64,000 bases of DNA, from the NCBI RefSeq assembly GCF_024256385.1, contig NZ_JAMLFW010000001.1, positions 5,580,001 to 5,644,000 of the forward strand, read 5' to 3'. This DNA comes from Anatilimnocola floriformis (GTDB taxonomy: Bacteria > Planctomycetota > Planctomycetia > Pirellulales > Pirellulaceae). The notes under the pieces were generated by a model that saw only the letters and a list, made by a program, of their open reading frames with translations, was not told the origin of the DNA and made no database searches. A program made the position numbers and the translations under genes. Position 1 is the stretch's first letter; every line of letters starts with the position of its first letter. Shown piece by piece: positions 34,417-43,213 of the stretch.

Positions 34417-35376
34417 TTAATCTACTTCAGCGCCGTTCATCGTACCCATCGCCCGCCACGAAGTGAGGCTGATGTTATCGGTAATGAATCGTTGCGAGCC
34501 GTCGGCGAACATCACGTTCACACCGCCTGGATGCTGACTACGGGCTGCCTTCGAACGATTGGCGCCGGTGGTGCAAGGCAGTTTGTGCTGCGTGTCATCC
34601 ACGCAGTAATTGGGCGCCATGGTATCGGGCGTCCGAGAGTTCGGCGGATCGTTGGTCATGAAATAGGTGCAGGCTTCATCGTCGTTCAGCATGTCGCCGC
34701 GATGATCCATGTGAGTATTCACGATCGGAGCGCGCATTTCGGACATCAGCATCGTCGAAGACGTGCCGTCGGTGATTTCGGCCAGCTTGCTCTGCCGCGG
34801 CTTGTCACGCGAAGCGAAGTCGGTGTAACCAAAGGGCGAAAAGGCCACGGGAGTGGTCAAAGCTGGCTGGGTCACATCGCCCCAGTTCAAGTTGTAGTTG
34901 CCCTTGGCCCGAAACGAAGGATCGCCCGGCGCGAGCTGCATCGCATTCACGCGGTCGCTCGGGCAGTAGTAGATGTTGATGCGCTTGCCGACCGGCGAAT
35001 CGAGCGAATTTTGAATCGTATTCGGAACGTCCGAAAAATTGAGATCGAAACGGTACGAATCGAACAACGCTTTTTGTTCGACATAAGGCCACAGCTGCGG
35101 CACCCACACCGTGCGCGGATTCGACTTCGCAGCGTAAGGGAGCTTTTCGAAGGTATCGACGTGCAAGTGCATGCCGAGGCCCCATTGGCGCAAGTGATTA
35201 AGGCACTGGGTTCGGCGGGCTGCTTCGCGGGCCGATTGCACGGCCGGCAGCAAGAGCGCCACCAACACGCCGATAATCGCAATCACCACCAGAAGCTCGA
35301 CCAGGGTAAAAGCACTTTGGGTCTGCTGCGGACGACAAGCTCGCACGCGAAAGAGAGACGAAGACTGGCGAATCAT
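34417..35376 (-). CDS. DUF1559-type prepilin-like protein, copy 3
   Basis: 319 residues from the ATG at 35376; the frame runs on upstream to 35568 without support. Pseudopilin signal [19 protein letters not shown] (about 22-40), then REAARRTQCLNHLRQWG. The DUF1559 body has LAEITDGTSSTMLMSE, and near the C-terminus HPGGVNVMFADGSQRFIT. Expected to be exported with an N-terminal helix cut by prepilin peptidase. Followed by its lipoprotein partner. Confidence 0.88.
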   Translation of the reverse strand: MIRQSSSLFRVRACRPQQTQSAFTLVELLVVIAIIGVLVALLLPAVQSAREAARRTQCLNHLRQWGLGMHLHVDTFEKLPYAAKSNPRTVWVPQLWPYVEQKALFDSYRFDLNFSDVPNTIQNSLDSPVGKRINIYYCPSDRVNAMQLAPGDPSFRAKGNYNLNWGDVTQPALTTPVAFSPFGYTDFASRDKPRQSKLAEITDGTSSTMLMSEMRAPIVNTHMDHRGDMLNDDEACTYFMTNDPPNSRTPDTMAPNYCVDDTQHKLPCTTGANRSKAARSQHPGGVNVMFADGSQRFITDNISLTSWRAMGTMNGAEVD

Positions 35377-35521
35377 TGGTGTACTCAGGGAGAGCTTGGT
35401 ACCTACGGAAGCAGGTCGGTATAGCCTACCAACGGGGGCGGGTAGATTCAATCTAGTTAATTTTTGCAAAATCGTTACGAAAAATGTTCGCCGGACTCGC
35501 GCTGGTGTTTGGTCGCGAGTT

Positions 35522-36091
35522 TTAGCCCAATTTCGCCCTGTTTGAGGGAGTGCTGCGTGTTGCCGCACTGGGGGCGAGCCGGGTCGCGATCTGTTCGGCC
35601 GCGGCGTAGCGTTGCAGCAGTTCTTTCATTCGCCGTTGGCGATGGGCTTCGCATTCGACGGCGATGTTTTCGACGGACCAAACTCGCACGGCCGAGCGGG
35701 CTTCGTCGGCGAGGTCTTCGCGGACGATGGCATCGAGCCAGGCGAAGGCGAGGGTCGGAATGGCGATGGCGGCGCCGACTTCGACTTGATATTCGGCGAC
35801 CGCGGCGGCGACTTCGCGCAGTTCGCGGCTAGGTTGATCGGGCGTATCGAACAGTTGCAGCATGTCGGCGAGGACATCGCACAAGAACTCAACCCGCACC
35901 TGGCTGGTCAAGCGGAACTGCTGGCCGTCAGCGCGAACCCAGCCGGTGGCGAGAATCGCCTCGCGCAAGAACTCCAGGGGAAAACCTTCCCGCAGCAGCA
36001 GCGAACCTTGTTGCGCCGGGGCCGAGGCGAGTTGCAGCACGGCGAGGCGATAGGGTTCGTCGTAGATCAGCGTCAGCTTGTCATCGAGCAT
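35522..36091 (-). CDS. hypothetical protein
   Basis: 189 residues from the ATG at 36091, which has AAGAGGTGG at the right distance; an ATG at 36160 lacks this. No signal or membrane segment. Helical in look, with an acidic centre (VEFLCDVLADMLQLFDTP; AWLDAIVREDLADEARSAV) and a basic, Thr/Ser-rich tail. Not recognised. It is divergent from the ligase cassette, with a 305-base gap. Confidence 0.6.
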   Translation of the reverse strand: MLDDKLTLIYDEPYRLAVLQLASAPAQQGSLLLREGFPLEFLREAILATGWVRADGQQFRLTSQVRVEFLCDVLADMLQLFDTPDQPSRELREVAAAVAEYQVEVGAAIAIPTLAFAWLDAIVREDLADEARSAVRVWSVENIAVECEAHRQRRMKELLQRYAAAEQIATRLAPSAATRSTPSNRAKLG

Positions 36092-36237
36092 TTGGCACCA
36101 CCTCTTGGCGTGATCGGTGGCATCCAAGCCCGCTGGTTTTGCTGCTGCAAACACCGGCATATTCCGAATAAACGATACCCTTTGCGCAGCTTCTGTGCAA
36201 TTTTCAGGCGACAGCGCATTCCGTGGGATTTTGAATA

Positions 36238-36266
36238 TTCATTCGGCTCGGAGAGGGGGGTATACT
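36238..36266 (+). promoter_or_regulatory. possible promoter of the ligase cassette
   Basis: TTCATT (36238-36243), 17-base spacer, TATACT (36261-36266), in the 305-base gap between divergent genes. The rest of this gap shows nothing else. Good -10, weak -35. Confidence 0.38.
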
Positions 36267-36396
36267 CGAACTGTCTTGGCTGAAAACGATCATGCACGAC
36301 TTGCCGCCTCTTCAGGCAAGTTGCACGGACGACTTTGCGTGTTCTGACTTCGTCCGTCATCTAGTCCGCAGATCATTTCGTCAACGCAGGTGCTTC

Positions 36397-37005
36397 GTGG
36401 CCAAACCGCTCGTCTTTCAGTGGGGTGACACCGACCTGTCGTTTCAGCTCAGCAAAGTCGATCGCAGCAAGCTCTACGGCTACAAAGAAGTCGAAGTGCT
36501 CGGCGAAGGTGGAGCGGTGTGCGAACTGGCCACGCTGGCCGATGACGGCCGCACCGTAGTGGGCCGCGGCGGCACCGGGCTGGGCTATGTCGATGCCGAT
36601 GGTCTGTGGAGCGACAAAAGCAAGCTCAAGCCGGTCGATGTCGAAGGGAATGAAATCAAGCCGGTCGCATCGTCGTTCAGTGCGCCGATCAAGCTGTTTG
36701 AAACGGTATCGGCCGATCATTATTTGAGCCACAACATTCGGATGCTCTATCAGCTCGAGTGCGAAGGCGATCTAGAAACATTGCGCACCGAGCTCAAGCT
36801 TGGCACGATCTTTTCGTTCCCCTACAGCTTTCGCGGCGGCCTCGAAGCCAACGCGGGATTTTTGCTGCTGGGAGACGATGGCAATATTTTCCTGGCCGTG
36901 GGCGATCCGACGAAAGTCGAATTCATCGGCCTGGCGCAAGTGGCAGTGTTTGAAGAGGAGGAAGGTGGCGACGAGACGGACCTCATGGATTTCGACATGA
37001 TCTAG
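36397..37005 (+). CDS. unrecognised protein, first gene of ligase cassette
   Basis: 202 residues from a GTG at 36397 (AGGTG upstream); an ATG at 36292 would add 35 residues of unlikely sequence. No signal peptide. Beta-rich: KPLVFQWGDTDLSFQLSKVD, VEVLGEGGAVCELATLADDGR, GTIFSFPYSFRGGLEANAGFLLLGDDGNIFLAVGDP, then an acidic tail EEEEGGDETDLMDFDMI. The repeated L-G-D/A-D-D-G turns suggest a beta-barrel or sandwich. Same strand as the next two genes, 108 bases ahead of the second. Not recognised as any family. Confidence 0.68.
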   Translation: MAKPLVFQWGDTDLSFQLSKVDRSKLYGYKEVEVLGEGGAVCELATLADDGRTVVGRGGTGLGYVDADGLWSDKSKLKPVDVEGNEIKPVASSFSAPIKLFETVSADHYLSHNIRMLYQLECEGDLETLRTELKLGTIFSFPYSFRGGLEANAGFLLLGDDGNIFLAVGDPTKVEFIGLAQVAVFEEEEGGDETDLMDFDMI

Positions 37006-37009
37006 GGGA

Positions 37010-37093
37010 AGTTCTGAGTTTTGAGTTTTGAGTTCTGAGAAAAGCAAGAAGCTTTTCTCCCGTCTCAGAACTCCGAACTTAGAACTCAAAACT
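37010..37093. repeat. inverted heptanucleotide repeats (GTTYTGA) forming a long hairpin
   Basis: Four tandem heptads GTTCTGA/GTTTTGA at 37011-37038 face four inverted heptads in 37063-37093. The 31-base arms match at 26 positions. A nested AAAAGC/GCTTTT stem closes the loop. It fills almost all of the 108-base gap between the first and second cassette genes. Confidence 0.72.
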
Positions 37094-37113
37094 GGCAAAA
37101 CCGCGAGGGAACC

Positions 37114-37842
37114 GTGGGAACGATCAATCTCCTCAACAGCGCCGGACGCGACGCTGTCGTGACAACCGAAAGCGTGCGCAGTGCGCTCAAGGTCCGCTGG
37201 GTCGACGATAAAGGCCGGCAAGCGGCGAGCGTTCGCGTCGTCAAAGCAGCCGTCGATCGCAGCATCGATGCGCTCCGCGATTCGCACCAAGGTGAACTCT
37301 CGGCAGTTGCGCAAGCGATGCTTGATGGCGACCCGGAAATCGACCTCGAAACGACGGGCCGTGTGCTGGGTGAGACGTCGCGGGTCTATGTGAATCCCAA
37401 ACGCGACATTGTGCACAAGGTCGAGTTCTTCGAGATCATCCATAACCCCGACGGCAGCGTGCGTGATCGCCGGCCGCGGAAAATGCCGGAGCCGAACCTC
37501 GGCGGCGAAGTTCCGCTCCGCTGGTCGGGCGTCTACATCGACAAAGCCGAAGCGATCAAAAAGTTTGTCTTCAGCGGCAAGGTGCAACTGCACCACATCA
37601 ACGGTTTGACCTACGACTTCCTCTTTGGCATGGCCAAGGAACTCGAAACGCGCAACGCCCTGATGTTGCTCGGCGCCGGGCCGAAATCGAACCAGCCGCT
37701 GATCCTTCGCCGCGGCTCGACTCCCTACAAAGGTTTTCTCGAAGGCCGCACGCAGGGTGACAAGTATTGCCTGCTGCTGCACTTCTCGAATCTCGAACTG
37801 AAAGCTCCCGCCAAGACGGAAGCCAAAGAGGACGCCGAATAG
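37114..37842 (+). CDS. unrecognised protein, second gene of ligase cassette
   Basis: 242 residues from a GTG at 37114 with GCGAGGGA upstream. No signal or membrane part. Sections: NLLNSAGRDAVVTTESVRSALKVRW at the start, a helical stretch (VRVVKAAVDRSIDALRDSHQGELSAVAQAM), then VYVNPKRDIVHKVEFFEI and PLRWSGVYIDKAEAIKKFVFSGKVQLHHINGLT, which look beta-rich. The C-terminus ends LLLHFSNLELKAPAKTEAKEDAE. Its stop overlaps the ligase GTG by one base (TAGTG), a strong sign of coupled translation. No family recognised. Confidence 0.72.
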   Translation: MGTINLLNSAGRDAVVTTESVRSALKVRWVDDKGRQAASVRVVKAAVDRSIDALRDSHQGELSAVAQAMLDGDPEIDLETTGRVLGETSRVYVNPKRDIVHKVEFFEIIHNPDGSVRDRRPRKMPEPNLGGEVPLRWSGVYIDKAEAIKKFVFSGKVQLHHINGLTYDFLFGMAKELETRNALMLLGAGPKSNQPLILRRGSTPYKGFLEGRTQGDKYCLLLHFSNLELKAPAKTEAKEDAE

Positions 37843-39524
37843 TGAATATGCTCCTCGATAAATCGCGGGTTGAGATCAAGCTCGGCGACTATGGCGTAGC
37901 CCCGGCGACGGCGTTGTCGGACTCCGGTTTGCTGCCAAAAGTGCAGGAATATCGCCGTTTGGCGTCTTCGCGGATGGTCCCGCTCGAGCCAGAGGAAATC
38001 GAAAAGCGGATCCCCAAAGCCGGCTACTTCGTCAGCCGCAAGGTCGACGGCGAATTCACGGTTCTCATCTATCGCGACGGCCAATGCGTTACCTGCAATC
38101 CGGGCGGCACGGTGCGCAAGGGATTGCCGTGGCAGGATGAAGCAGCCAAGGCGCTCGCCAAAGCAGGCATCAAGAGCGCGCTGATCGCCGGCGAACTCTA
38201 TGTCTCCGTCGATGGCCGACGGCCGCGCGTGCACGATGTGACAACCGTTGCCCGCCAGCCGCAGGGGGCTGCCGATCTCAAGCGTTTGCGTTTCGCCGTC
38301 TTCGATATTCTCGCGATCGACGACGTTCCGGTGCAGCGACCATACGCCGAGACCTGGAATCAAATCGAAAAGGTCTTCGGCAAGGGAACGAGCGTTCATC
38401 CCGTCGAAACCAAGCAAGCCGCCGACGCGGGCGAAATCCGCAAGCTGTTCGCCGATTGGGTCGAAGACTCTGGCGATGAAGGACTCGTCGTTCGCAGCGA
38501 TACGGCAGGGATTTTCAAGATCAAGCCGCGTCACAACCTCGATGCGGTGGTCGTCGGCTTTACCGAATCGGTCGATGATCGCCGCGGCATGCTGCACGAT
38601 CTGCTCCTCGCGGTGAAGCGTCACGACAACACGCTGCAGATTCTCACTCGCGTCGGCGGGGGTTTCAGCGACGATGTTCGCCGCGAAATGCTGAGCGACC
38701 TCAAAGACATGGTCGTTCACAGCGACTATGCCGAGGTCAATTCCGACCACGTGGCCTATCAGATGGTCCGGCCCGATTGGGTTGTGGAGATCAGCTGCCT
38801 CGATCTCATTTCCGAAACGACCCGCGGCGGCCCGGTCAACCGCATGGTGCTGAACTTCAGCGGCGTCAACGGTCATTCCAAATACGAGCCGGTTCGCCGC
38901 TTGCCACTCGCTGCCGTCATTTCGCCACAGTTCATCCGCCAGCGCGAAGACAAATCGAATCACCGGCAGGACGTGCGGATCGAGCAGGTCAGCGAGCGCG
39001 TGGAAGTGACGCTGCTCGAGCGCGATGCCCGGCAAATGACGCTGCCGAAGAGCCAAATGCTGCGGCGCGACGTTTACAAAAAAGTCGCCAAAGGAGAGAC
39101 GATGATCCGCAAGTTCGTCACTTGGCAGACGAACAAGGAAAACGACAGCGAAGAGTTCCCCGCTTACGTGCTCCACTTCACCGACTTCAGCCCCAACCGC
39201 AAAGACCTGCTGGAGCGTGAAGTCCGTGTCTCGAGTTCGCTCGACCAGATCAACGCGCTCTTTGCCGAGATGGTCGCCGAGAACATCAAAAAGGGTTGGG
39301 GCCTACACTCCTCGCAGAAGTTCGACGTCGAGCCCCGACCAGCAGCCGTCGAAGTTGCTGTCGCAGTCGCTGAGGTAAAGACGCCGGAACTGGAACTCGT
39401 TGCCGTCGCAGTCGAAGCCGTGGTTGCTGCCGAGGAACCGGCGCCGACAAAGAGCCGAAAGAAGGCCGCGCCGAAGCTCGCGTCGTCGGAGCCGACGAAA
39501 AAGACCAGAAAGAAGTCGGGCTAA
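37842..39524 (+). CDS. ATP-dependent DNA ligase-like protein
   Basis: 560 residues from a GTG at 37842 (GAGG ten bases upstream); an ATG at 37848 is the alternative. The covalent nucleotidyltransferase signature is present: motif I KVDGE with Lys67, motif III GELYV (Glu118), motif IV DEGLVVR and motif V FKIKPRHNLD. The fold is thus an ATP-dependent polynucleotide ligase, DNA or RNA. The first 60 residues and the region after about 350 are not like small bacterial ligases. That later region includes FVTWQTNKE, LHFTDFSPNRKDLL and a Lys-rich Ala/Val/Pro tail. The Ku and LigD partners of end-joining are absent. Last gene of the cassette. Confidence 0.82.
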   Translation: MNMLLDKSRVEIKLGDYGVAPATALSDSGLLPKVQEYRRLASSRMVPLEPEEIEKRIPKAGYFVSRKVDGEFTVLIYRDGQCVTCNPGGTVRKGLPWQDEAAKALAKAGIKSALIAGELYVSVDGRRPRVHDVTTVARQPQGAADLKRLRFAVFDILAIDDVPVQRPYAETWNQIEKVFGKGTSVHPVETKQAADAGEIRKLFADWVEDSGDEGLVVRSDTAGIFKIKPRHNLDAVVVGFTESVDDRRGMLHDLLLAVKRHDNTLQILTRVGGGFSDDVRREMLSDLKDMVVHSDYAEVNSDHVAYQMVRPDWVVEISCLDLISETTRGGPVNRMVLNFSGVNGHSKYEPVRRLPLAAVISPQFIRQREDKSNHRQDVRIEQVSERVEVTLLERDARQMTLPKSQMLRRDVYKKVAKGETMIRKFVTWQTNKENDSEEFPAYVLHFTDFSPNRKDLLEREVRVSSSLDQINALFAEMVAENIKKGWGLHSSQKFDVEPRPAAVEVAVAVAEVKTPELELVAVAVEAVVAAEEPAPTKSRKKAAPKLASSEPTKKTRKKSG

Positions 39525-40011
39525 CAACGGTCTTTGGCCCGGAGAATGGCCTGTCGAGCGGCTGCGGGGAATAATCCAGTTGCCCCCAGCCGAATCCATC
39601 GTAACGGGCCTGCCAGCCAGAACCAATAAAGCGATGGAGACGGATGTTGCGGTCGCGACGACGGTGGCCAACCCAGAGCTGCGGATTGACTGCTCTTTGA
39701 GGGGGTGCCTGCGGAAGTAGCTGGCTCGTTGAGGCCGGCGATTGCCCGGGATCGTTCGTTTTTGCCGTTCGCTAAACTGTGGTTTTGACTGATTTTGTAG
39801 CGTTTCGTTGAATTTGCCAACTGGCGAAATTATACTGCAGGGACGTTCTGCTCTTCTGTCGCAATGGGCTCGCTGGTGCTGGTCAAAAACCGGTGCTGGC
39901 ATGGATCTTGAGCCCGGTGCGAGATTGCGGCTGCGATCCAGAATGTTTCGCCACAGCGTTGTCGCTGCGAATGTACAGCGCTAATCGCGTCCTTGGTTAA
40001 GGTAACCAGCC
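39525..40011. other. gap of about 490 bases without a convincing gene
   Basis: Short frames on both strands exist but look like chance. No terminator with a T-run, no clear promoter and no repeat could be called after the ligase gene. Confidence 0.4.
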
Positions 40012-40866
40012 ATGACTCTCGTCGGAAAGATTTTCACCGTTTTGATTTTCGTCATGAGCATTTGCTTCATGACGGCCTCGGTGATGGTCTTCGCCACTCA
40101 TAAGAATTGGAAAGACTATGCCACCGCGACCACGGCCGCGGCCGGCAAGCCTGTGGGTCTCGAGACGCAGCTGAAAGATCTGCGGCTGCTCGAAACCGGC
40201 TTGAAGGAAGAGCTCGAACGGCTCAAGAAGCGGCTCGAAGAAGAACGCGTCGCTCGCCGGGCTGTTCTCGGCAGCCTCACCGCCCGCCTGGTGAAGGCCG
40301 AGAGCGAACTGCTCGTCAAGCAACGCGAATATGAAACGGTGGTTGCCGCGCTCAATACTGCAACCGAAACCGCCAAGTTGGCGCAATCGCGACTCAGCAC
40401 GCTCGAAGCTGAAATCGCCCTCACCCGCGGCAAACTGCGCGACACCGAACAAGACCTCGACGACAAGTTCAACAAGGTCGTCACCCTGCAGGACGAACTC
40501 AACCAAGCCAACAATCTGAAGTCCAACCTCGGCGAACGCAACAATCAGTTCGCTCAACAAATCACCCGCATGAAGCTTGTGATGGACTATCACGGTCTGG
40601 ATGAAATGAGCCCGGTGCGGCACATCGCTCCGCGAGTGACGGGCGTGGTTCTCGCCATCAACAATTCGGACCTGATCGAAGTCTCGATCGGCTCCGACGA
40701 CGGTCTCAAGCCGGGTCACGTGCTGCAAGTTTATCGCGGCAATCAATACCTGGGTCAAATCACCATTCGCACCACGGGACCCGATCGGGCCGTGGGTCAA
40801 ATCGACAAGACGCTGCAGCGCGGCAAGATTCAGAAGGGCGACAATGTCACTACCAAGCTCATCTAG
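40012..40866 (+). CDS. membrane-anchored coiled-coil protein
   Basis: 284 residues. N-terminal membrane helix (about 5-29, GKIFTVLIFVMSICFMTASVMVF), then a long heptad-rich coiled coil (about 50-185: LETQLKDLRLLETGLKEELERLKKRLEEE and on). A small C-terminal beta domain follows (VTGVVLAINNSDLIEVSIGSDDGLKPGHVLQVYRG... GQITI). That last part looks like a barrel-sandwich or MreC-like domain, and the whole plan (helix, coiled coil, beta domain) is MreC-like, but a family assignment is not secure. The gene overlaps the next by 23 bases. Confidence 0.75.
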   Translation: MTLVGKIFTVLIFVMSICFMTASVMVFATHKNWKDYATATTAAAGKPVGLETQLKDLRLLETGLKEELERLKKRLEEERVARRAVLGSLTARLVKAESELLVKQREYETVVAALNTATETAKLAQSRLSTLEAEIALTRGKLRDTEQDLDDKFNKVVTLQDELNQANNLKSNLGERNNQFAQQITRMKLVMDYHGLDEMSPVRHIAPRVTGVVLAINNSDLIEVSIGSDDGLKPGHVLQVYRGNQYLGQITIRTTGPDRAVGQIDKTLQRGKIQKGDNVTTKLI

Positions 40867-41038
40867 TCCCGGTCAGCCTGCAGTGCAGAAGCAAGCGATC
40901 AACGTCTATACCGTGATGTTGATCCTGTCCTTCCTCGCGCTGGTCACTGGCACCGTGCTCCTCTCAATGGAACTGAACCGCTACGGCCAATACCCGTGGT
41001 GGAAGACTCCCGCGAGTGCTGTCGGCAGCGGTTCTTAA
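40844..41038 (+). CDS. small single-helix membrane protein
   Basis: 64 residues: Ser/Pro/Gln-rich N-terminus, one membrane helix (about 21-42, VYTVMLILSFLALVTGTVLLSM) and a short aromatic tail (YGQYPWWKTP). Its start lies inside the end of the coiled-coil gene, so the two are very likely translated together and may form a complex. Too short for a family call. Confidence 0.7.
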   Translation: MSLPSSSSPGQPAVQKQAINVYTVMLILSFLALVTGTVLLSMELNRYGQYPWWKTPASAVGSGS

Positions 41039-41150
41039 GAAATTAGGCCACTGAAGTAGCCGGCCGAATTTCTTTTGCAGTCGCTTCTGCCGCCGCTAAA
41101 ATGGGCGTTGTCTCATCTCTGTGGACAACGCTTTTTCTTAAGCTGGCCGC

Positions 41151-41696
41151 ATGGCAAGTATTTCTCCGACGCATATCGTGATCGCGACTTCGCTCGCCAT
41201 CGCCGCGGTCGTACTTCCTCTCGGCCCGGTTCTGCTGGCTCTTCCCTGGTTGGCGGTCATCTGCTGGGCCTATTGGCGTGAATCCAAGCGTCAACGGTTG
41301 GCGTCAACGCTACTGACCTATCTAACCATCACCACCGTGGTCTTCGTGGCAGCGATCGTCGCGCCGGTGAAGACTGTCGATCGGGTACTCGACACGAAGG
41401 TGGTGCTGCCCAAAACCGAGATCTCTCTGGCCGAGATGAATGACGACGACTCTGACAATCGCTGGTTATCGCGATACATCCGCGTGGGAGCGACGCAAGA
41501 AAATGCGGCTCAAGTAATTCACTTTCGCGAACGAGAAATCACACTTCGAGAGTTTATCGAAACTGTGGAAACGCAATCCAACCTAAAACACAGCGTTGCT
41601 CATTGCGGCAACGGCTACTCGATTCTGTACGGCGGCGACTGCTGTTTTGGACTAAGAATGAGCGAACCTCGCAAGTCGCAGTGGCCGCCGGCATAA
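41151..41696 (+). CDS. membrane-anchored hypothetical protein
   Basis: 181 residues. Two or three N-terminal hydrophobic segments (about 8-43 and 53-72), then a soluble domain with acidic motif EMNDDDSDNRW. The last third has three Cys (HCGNGYSILYGGDCCFGLRM). Not recognised. Confidence 0.6.
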   Translation: MASISPTHIVIATSLAIAAVVLPLGPVLLALPWLAVICWAYWRESKRQRLASTLLTYLTITTVVFVAAIVAPVKTVDRVLDTKVVLPKTEISLAEMNDDDSDNRWLSRYIRVGATQENAAQVIHFREREITLREFIETVETQSNLKHSVAHCGNGYSILYGGDCCFGLRMSEPRKSQWPPA

Positions 41697-41769
41697 CCGG
41701 CACAATCGTTAAAGCTTGCCTCGTTTATTCGCCGATCTCCCTGGAGGAACCACACTTCGGGGGCGGCTG

Positions 41770-43206
41770 ATGTTCTGTTTACCTGCCAGGTACTATCGCA
41801 CCGTTGCCAGCATTGGGCTGGCGTTGCTCATTGCACATTCTGCGTTCGGCCAGGCATTTCCGCCTGCGCCACCGATAGAGGATGCTTACAGCGATGCCGT
41901 ACCGCCGCCGGTGATCGTTCCTGCAGCGAGATACAGCATCGAATCAGCGGCCGTGGCCGAACAGCAGTTGGCTCCTCAGCCGGCGTGCCCTGATTGTGTT
42001 TGTCCGCAGTGTCAGTGCGGCACGTGCATCTGCCCAGTCAAACCGGCGCCCTGCCAGCCTTGTCCGCACGTGTCGACGCTCCTGCCGTATTGGAACGTCA
42101 ACATCTTTGGTGCGTTGCAGGGAAACATGATGTTCAGTACGGCCCGGCCGATCGCGCCGGGCATTCCGCTGTTTCTGGCGCCGAACTCGGCGGAACCGGA
42201 GAACACCGTCGACATTCATGCCCGCTCCAGCAGCCTGGGAGCCGTTTTCAGTGGGCCCGACGTCGGCAATTTCAAAGCCGGCGGCATGGTGCTGGGTTTG
42301 TTCTACAACGACGCACTGATCGTCGATCGCTACGGCTTTTTGCCCATTCAAGGGTTCGGCGAACTGCGCAATGAAGACTGGCGGATCGCGGCCGGTTTGC
42401 AATTCAATGTCTTTGCCCCGAACCTCCCCACAATGCTGACGTTCTCGTCGATGTTCGCGTCGGGTAATGCGGGCAACAATTTTCCCGGGCAGTTCCGCAT
42501 CGAGCGGTATCTGCATCCCACGACTGATTCGCAGTGGACAATTCAAGCCGCTCTTTCCGATCCCGTGCCGACGGGCGTCACTTCGAATACACCCATTTCG
42601 AGCATCATCACCGGCGCACCGCCACTGCGAATCACCGAGGACAACGGCTGGCCGACGATCGAAGGTCGCGTGGCTTACTCAGTCGGTGAAATCAAACAGG
42701 AAGGACTCGAGGCCAAGCGTGCGTTCGAGGTTGGCGTCTCTGCAGTCGGCGGTCAGCTCCGCTCTGCATTGCTGCTACAGCCCAACGTCGTCGCCAATAC
42801 CTACGGCTTGGCCCTGGATTTTCGTTGGCGGATCAACGACCAATGGGGCATCGTCGGCGAAGCCTTCACCGGTGAAGGGCTTGGCTATCAAAACGCCGGC
42901 GTGCTGCAGAGCGTCAACTCAGCAACCTTCAACAGCATCCGCACTCGCGGCGGCTGGGCCGAGATCTATCACTACCTCACGCCCTGCCTGCACACGCATT
43001 GGGGCGGCGGCTTCGATAACCCGCTCGATGCCGATCTGAACCTGGCGCAAATTACTTACAACCAGACGCTCTTCGCGAATCTGATTTGGGACGTGACCCA
43101 ACAATTTCGCGTCGGCTTTGAGTTGACGCATCGCAAGACCGACTACGTCGCACTGCCGAACAACCAGGGCGTCGGCTTCCATACTCAGGTGCAGTGGTCG
43201 TTCTAG
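41770..43206 (+). CDS. outer-membrane-like protein with Cys-rich segment
   Basis: 478 residues from the ATG at 41770; a longer frame at 41716 adds a tail before the signal peptide. Signal peptide (residues 1-28, SIGLALLIAHSAFG). Then a Cys-rich stretch, CPDCVCPQCQCGTCICPVK, with further CxxCP downstream. The mature remainder alternates aromatic beta strands and turns and ends in HTQVQWSF, a C-terminal Phe typical of outer-membrane beta barrels. The layout recalls planctomycete proteins of unknown function; no family symbol is given. Expected in the outer membrane. Confidence 0.72.
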   Translation: MFCLPARYYRTVASIGLALLIAHSAFGQAFPPAPPIEDAYSDAVPPPVIVPAARYSIESAAVAEQQLAPQPACPDCVCPQCQCGTCICPVKPAPCQPCPHVSTLLPYWNVNIFGALQGNMMFSTARPIAPGIPLFLAPNSAEPENTVDIHARSSSLGAVFSGPDVGNFKAGGMVLGLFYNDALIVDRYGFLPIQGFGELRNEDWRIAAGLQFNVFAPNLPTMLTFSSMFASGNAGNNFPGQFRIERYLHPTTDSQWTIQAALSDPVPTGVTSNTPISSIITGAPPLRITEDNGWPTIEGRVAYSVGEIKQEGLEAKRAFEVGVSAVGGQLRSALLLQPNVVANTYGLALDFRWRINDQWGIVGEAFTGEGLGYQNAGVLQSVNSATFNSIRTRGGWAEIYHYLTPCLHTHWGGGFDNPLDADLNLAQITYNQTLFANLIWDVTQQFRVGFELTHRKTDYVALPNNQGVGFHTQVQWSF

Positions 43207-43213
43207 GCGTGCA

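Noticed and set aside
37010-37093. GTTYTGA heptads considered as a CRISPR-like array
   Set aside because: Repeats are contiguous 7-mers without spacers.
39521-39820. 99-codon minus-strand frame after the ligase gene
   Set aside because: Ser/Arg-rich with no protein-like pattern.
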